Part shown: positions 4,919 to 7,281 of the stretch, piece by piece
How the letters are laid out: each line of letters opens with the position of its first letter
Position numbering within the stretch: position 1 is the first letter of the stretch
From: Dehalococcoidia bacterium
GTDB taxonomy: Bacteria; Chloroflexota; Dehalococcoidia; Dehalococcoidales; G020351185
DNA: 7,281 bases
Assembly (NCBI GenBank): GCA_030640385.1
Contig: DAOWJL010000073.1
Coordinates: 1-7,281 of the forward strand
Reading direction: 5' to 3'
Program-made: the position numbers and the translations under genes
The notes under the pieces: model-generated
The model's database searches: none
Told to the model about the DNA's origin: nothing
Seen by the model: the letters and a program-made list of their open reading frames with translations, nothing else

Positions 4919-5440
4919 ATGCCTGAAGAAAAAGAGCTAAAAACAACCGAGGAAGCCAGCCCGGCTGAAGTCAAAGAGGAGAAGCCGGTGGCAGAAAAGA
5001 AAGCAGCCAAACCGGCAAAGACGACTGCCATCGAAGTTAAAGGAAAAGATGTGAAAAAGACGGCTGTGGCACAGGAGATAATAGACAAAATCAAGAATAT
5101 GACCGTGCTTGACCTTTCCCAGCTGGTAAAAGCCCTGGAGTCTGAATTTGGCGTCAGTGCCGCAGCTCCGGTAGCCGCTGCAGCTCCGGTAGCAGCTGCA
5201 GCGGCAGCCGCCCCGGTAGAAGAAGAGAAGACAGAGTTCAATGTCATCCTCAAAGATTTTGGTGCCAATAAGATAAATGTCATAAGAGCAGTACGCGAGT
5301 TGACCGCCCTCGGCCTGAAGGAGTCCAAAGACCTGGTGGAGGCCGCTCCCAAAATGGTAAAAGAAGCAGTCAGCAAGGATGATGCGGCGGCGGCTAAAGC
5401 CAAACTGGAAGCCGCCGGTGCCACTGCCGAAATCACTTAA
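4919..5440 (+). CDS. rplL: 50S ribosomal protein L7/L12 with a long N-terminal extension
   Basis: L7/L12 dimers form the flexible stalk that recruits and stimulates translational GTPases such as EF-Tu and EF-G. The dimerisation domain (AQEIIDKIKNMTVLDLSQLV, about 51-70), Ala-Pro hinge (79-100) and C-terminal factor-binding domain (EFNVILKDFGANKINVIRAVR through the end) are all intact. The protein is 173 residues, against about 120-130 usually. The excess is a Glu/Lys/Ala/Pro-rich N-terminal segment (1-48) without cysteine, signal peptide or membrane helix. The ATG abuts the rplJ TAA and has GGAGG at 4906-4910. An internal GTG at 5051 (codon 45) follows AAAGGA (5039-5044) with 6 nt spacing and would give 129 residues. 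Either or both starts may be used. No rpoB follows. Confidence 0.95.
   Translation: MPEEKELKTTEEASPAEVKEEKPVAEKKAAKPAKTTAIEVKGKDVKKTAVAQEIIDKIKNMTVLDLSQLVKALESEFGVSAAAPVAAAAPVAAAAAAAPVEEEKTEFNVILKDFGANKINVIRAVRELTALGLKESKDLVEAAPKMVKEAVSKDDAAAAKAKLEAAGATAEIT
5162..5217 (+). repeat. In-frame Ala-Pro hinge repeat in rplL
   Basis: GCAGCTCCGGTAGC occurs exactly at 5162-5175 and again at 5180-5193, an 18-bp period encoding repeated AAPVAA units. A degenerate third unit extends to about 5217. It codes the flexible hinge of L7/L12, and such repeats can lengthen or shorten in frame. Confidence 0.7.
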
Positions 5441-5458
5441 TAAGTTCTGCTGGACTTA
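5441..5458 (+). other. Weak stem-loop directly after rplL
   Basis: TAAGTTC (5441-5447) pairs with GGACTTA (5452-5458), with one T-G pair, around a TGCT loop immediately after the stop codon. AT-rich sequence without a T-run follows, so it is at best an imperfect terminator or an mRNA 3' end protector. It is the only terminator-like element I see at the end of the ribosomal operon. Confidence 0.3.
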
Positions 5459-5479
5459 ATAATTCAGAATAGGTATACT
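5451..5479 (+). promoter_or_regulatory. Predicted promoter for the small membrane-protein gene
   Basis: The -35 is TGGACT (5451-5456, 4 of 6) and the -10 is TATACT (5474-5479, 5 of 6), with a 17-bp spacer. Transcription would start near 5486, about 32 nt before ATG 5518. This would uncouple the gene from the ribosomal operon. Confidence 0.45.
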
Positions 5480-5517
5480 TTTTACCTGATGGCAATATAG
5501 CCGGGAGAAGCTGACAG

Positions 5518-5775
5518 ATGCCACATGCTGATTTATTGATAGTTGTTATCCTTGGCGGGCTATTTATCCTGCTCGGAGCCGGGATTTTTCTATGGGGCAA
5601 AAACGAGGAAAAGGACTACTACAAAGCCATTTCAACCCATAGTGATGTGCGGGAATACATTGAGCACACACCGGATAGGCCCGAGCCCGGTGGCTTGAAG
5701 ATAGGTGGTTTTATAGCCATCTTTCTGGGTTTATTTATGCTCATCCTGGGTGGTGTCTTCTGGCTCTGCCAGTGA
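5518..5775 (+). CDS. Small two-helix membrane protein of unknown function
   Basis: I do not recognise a family. The 85-residue product begins MPHADLLIVVILGG and has two strongly hydrophobic segments, at about 5-27 and 60-83. A polar, charged loop of about 30 residues lies between them (GKNEEKDYYKAISTHSDVREYIEHTPDRP in pieces: basic and acidic, with one Pro-rich end). The second helix is rich in Gly, Phe and Leu and ends in WLCQ. GGGAG (5503-5507) lies 10 nt before the ATG. The hydrophobic pattern, separate promoter candidate and Shine-Dalgarno support a real gene. Its last 45 bp overlap, on the opposite strand, the 3' end of the DUF502 gene, and both genes encode membrane proteins. No function can be assigned. 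Confidence 0.68.
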   Translation: MPHADLLIVVILGGLFILLGAGIFLWGKNEEKDYYKAISTHSDVREYIEHTPDRPEPGGLKIGGFIAIFLGLFMLILGGVFWLCQ

Positions 5776-6453
5776 TGTAAAGGCATCTGCCAGATTTTCG
5801 TGCTCTCCTTCTACTTCTGTTTTGCCGGTAGCTACTTTATCCGGAAGTATCATGCCGCTGGAAATAACTATCTTTATGCCTTCGTCTATCGATATATTGG
5901 TGTGAATAACCTGCTCCTCGGTGGCAATTTCAAAATAGCCTGATGTCGGTATCGGTGCCGTCGGCACATATAGCCCGTAGTATTTCTTGCCGTTCTTGTC
6001 TTTTATAACATTGGTGACGAAGGCAATGGTTGTCATTCCCTGTCTGGGGAACTCCACGAAAACAACCTCCCTGAAGGCTGCCTTGTTCATTCCCGTCCCG
6101 GAAAGCCCCTCGACGACCTGCTTGGCGCCTATGTATAACTGCCGGAACACCGGCACCCTAGCCACTAGTGCCTCAAAAAAGCGTATTACTCTCTTGCCCA
6201 GATAGTTACTGGCGACAACCCCGGTGATGTATATCAATACGAGAAATATAGCAAAACCAAGCCCCTGAATTTCCCGCCCGAAGATGGCTTCAATCACCGG
6301 CTGCAGCATGTTATCCACGCTTGAAAAAACCCACCATAGAATCCAGGCGGCAATAACCAGGGGGACAACAACCAGAATGCCGGCTACAAAATTTCTCCTG
6401 AATAATTTTAACAACCGATAGACGGCTGGTTCTTTTTTCTCCTTCATCTTCAC
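5731..6453 (-). CDS. DUF502 family membrane protein
   Basis: A 240-residue protein of the DUF502 family, whose biochemical role is not known to me. A basic N-terminus (1-20) precedes two transmembrane helices, at about 22-44 and 66-84. The soluble part carries the family's conserved segments: RVPVFRQLYIGAKQVVE (99-115), FPRQGMTTIAFVTNVI (135-150), YVPTAPIPTSGYF (162-174) and ISIDEGIKIVISSGMILP (187-204). The tail (205-240) is acidic and unconserved-looking. GTG 6453 is preferred because AGGA (6463-6460) lies 6 nt upstream; ATG 6447 would be two residues shorter but 12 nt from that site. It begins 11 nt after the stop of the ComM-type gene and is probably co-transcribed with it. Its 3' end overlaps the convergent small membrane-protein gene. 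Confidence 0.9.
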   Translation of the reverse strand: MKMKEKKEPAVYRLLKLFRRNFVAGILVVVPLVIAAWILWWVFSSVDNMLQPVIEAIFGREIQGLGFAIFLVLIYITGVVASNYLGKRVIRFFEALVARVPVFRQLYIGAKQVVEGLSGTGMNKAAFREVVFVEFPRQGMTTIAFVTNVIKDKNGKKYYGLYVPTAPIPTSGYFEIATEEQVIHTNISIDEGIKIVISSGMILPDKVATGKTEVEGEHENLADAFTSLAEPEDTTQDEHK

Positions 6454-6464
6454 TCGCTTTCCTG

Positions 6465-7281
6465 CTAAACCATCCTCCGCGGTCGGTACTGGATTGCTTC
6501 GGCAATATGGCTTGCCTTTATTATATCACTATTTTCTAAATCGGCGATGCTGCGTGCCAGTTTCAATATGCGGTGAAATGCACGGGCAGAGAGATGAAGC
6601 TGTTTCATGGCTGCCTTAAGCAGGCTCTGTGCAGCTTCTTCGGTCTGGCAGAACTCTCTTACCTCAATAGGCGTCATCTCATTATTGGAAGCAAGCCCGG
6701 TTCCATCAAAGCGCTCTTGCTGCAACAGGCGGGCGGCGCTAACCCTGGACTGCACCTTCTTTGATTCTTCGCCCAACCTGTCATCGGACAGCTTTTCATA
6801 TTCAATATGAGGTACTTCTATAAATATATCAACGCGGTCAAGAAACGGTCCGCTGATACGCCTCTGGTAGCGGGACACCAGTCCAGGGTGGCAGGTGCAT
6901 TGCCGAAAGGGGTCACCGTAGTAACCGCAGGGGCAGGGATTCATCGCCCCCACCAGCATAAAGTTCGCCGGGAAGGTCAAGCTTCCCGTTGCCCGGCTGA
7001 TAGTAACCAGCTTATCCTCAAGGGGCTGACGCAGTATTTCAAGCAGCGAGCGCCCGAATTCAGGCAGTTCATCCTGAAAAAGCACCCCCCGGTGACTGAG
7101 GCTAATTTCGCCCGGCCTGGGCCAGTGGCCATCGCCAACCAGCCCGGCATTTGAAATGGTAAAGTGAGGAGAGCGAAAGGGGCGGTTTTTTATAAGAGGC
7201 GTGTCCTGTGGCAACAACCCGCTGGCACTGTAAATCTTTGTTACCTCAAGAGACTCTTCATTCGTCATCGGCGGTAATATC
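6465..7281 (-). CDS. comM: YifB/ComM-type Mg-chelatase-like AAA+ ATPase (C-terminal part)
   Basis: The C-terminal 272 or so codons of a ComM/YifB protein; the 5' end is beyond the right edge. The frame is open to 7281 (ILPPMTNEESLEVTKIYS), so the ATG at 7266-7268 is internal, not the start. Visible parts are FRSPHFTISNAGLVGDG, the Walker B region GVLFQDELPEF with its Asp-Glu pair, the sensor-like FMLVGAMNPCPCGYYGDP with the CxC and later CTC cysteines typical of the family, the ISGPFLDRVDIFIEVP arginine motif, and the C-terminal Mg-chelatase domain ending AFHRILKLARSIADL and IAEAIQYR. The usual Leu before the Walker B Asp is Gln. ComM acts as a hexameric helicase promoting branch migration during natural transformation in some bacteria, but homologues are also common in bacteria not known to be transformable. 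The Walker A motif should lie outside the window. Confidence 0.93.
   Translation of the reverse strand, partial: ILPPMTNEESLEVTKIYSASGLLPQDTPLIKNRPFRSPHFTISNAGLVGDGHWPRPGEISLSHRGVLFQDELPEFGRSLLEILRQPLEDKLVTISRATGSLTFPANFMLVGAMNPCPCGYYGDPFRQCTCHPGLVSRYQRRISGPFLDRVDIFIEVPHIEYEKLSDDRLGEESKKVQSRVSAARLLQQERFDGTGLASNNEMTPIEVREFCQTEEAAQSLLKAAMKQLHLSARAFHRILKLARSIADLENSDIIKASHIAEAIQYRPRRMV

Noticed and set aside
4681..5436. A 251-codon open frame on the minus strand, antisense to rplJ and rplL
   Set aside because: It lies wholly opposite two certain ribosomal protein genes. Its Ala/Ser-rich product is what the complement of an Ala/Lys/Glu-rich gene gives, and it has no recognisable domain.
5471..5487. 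AGGTA/TACCT hairpin as a terminator after rplL
   Set aside because: Only a 5-bp stem with no T-run following, and it coincides with the predicted -10 and start site of the next gene.
6573..7154. Plus-strand frames of 63 to 115 codons opposite the ComM-type gene
   Set aside because: The minus-strand frame carries clear ComM motifs throughout; the plus-strand products have none.

Overview
The window looks like chromosomal DNA of a Dehalococcoidia-type Chloroflexota (Dehalococcoides relatives or an uncultured cousin). The grounds are a moderate GC content, an EF-Tu carrying a four-cysteine insertion that I recall from Dehalococcoides EF-Tu, a zinc-ribbon-free DUF2089 protein, and a rplJ-rplL block with no rpoB after it. 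This assignment rests on recognition, not on a database search. Most of the window is housekeeping DNA. I see no phage, insertion sequence, CRISPR array or defence system, and no convincing wholly new system.

Layout. At the left edge, on the minus strand, lies a DUF2089-family regulator with a one-base frameshift in an A7 run. It is separated by about 220 bp of AT-rich DNA, carrying promoters in both directions, from a plus-strand translation operon: tRNA-Thr(UGU), tRNA-Tyr(GUA), tRNA-Thr(GGU), tuf, rpmG, secE, nusG, rplK, rplA, an L10 leader with attenuator, rplJ and rplL. The three tRNAs and tuf have the order of the E. coli thrU-tyrU-glyT-thrT-tufB cluster without the glycine tRNA. A second promoter sits just before the last tRNA, so tuf can be transcribed separately from the upstream tRNAs.

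Between rplA and rplJ a 170-nt leader contains a recognisable L10-binding domain, an antiterminator and an intrinsic terminator. Their pairings exclude one another, which is the expected design for autoregulation of the ribosomal stalk genes. rplL encodes an unusually long L7/L12 with an acidic/basic N-terminal extension of about 45 to 48 residues; an internal GTG with its own Shine-Dalgarno sequence would give a normal-length protein.

After rplL the conserved operon ends. A small two-helix membrane protein with its own predicted promoter runs convergently into, and overlaps by 45 bp, a minus-strand DUF502 membrane protein. The DUF502 gene lies 11 nt downstream of a YifB/ComM-type AAA+ gene that enters the window from the right edge.

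The points most worth a second look are the extended L7/L12, the three-way RNA switch before rplJ, the cysteine cluster in EF-Tu and the DUF2089 frameshift.
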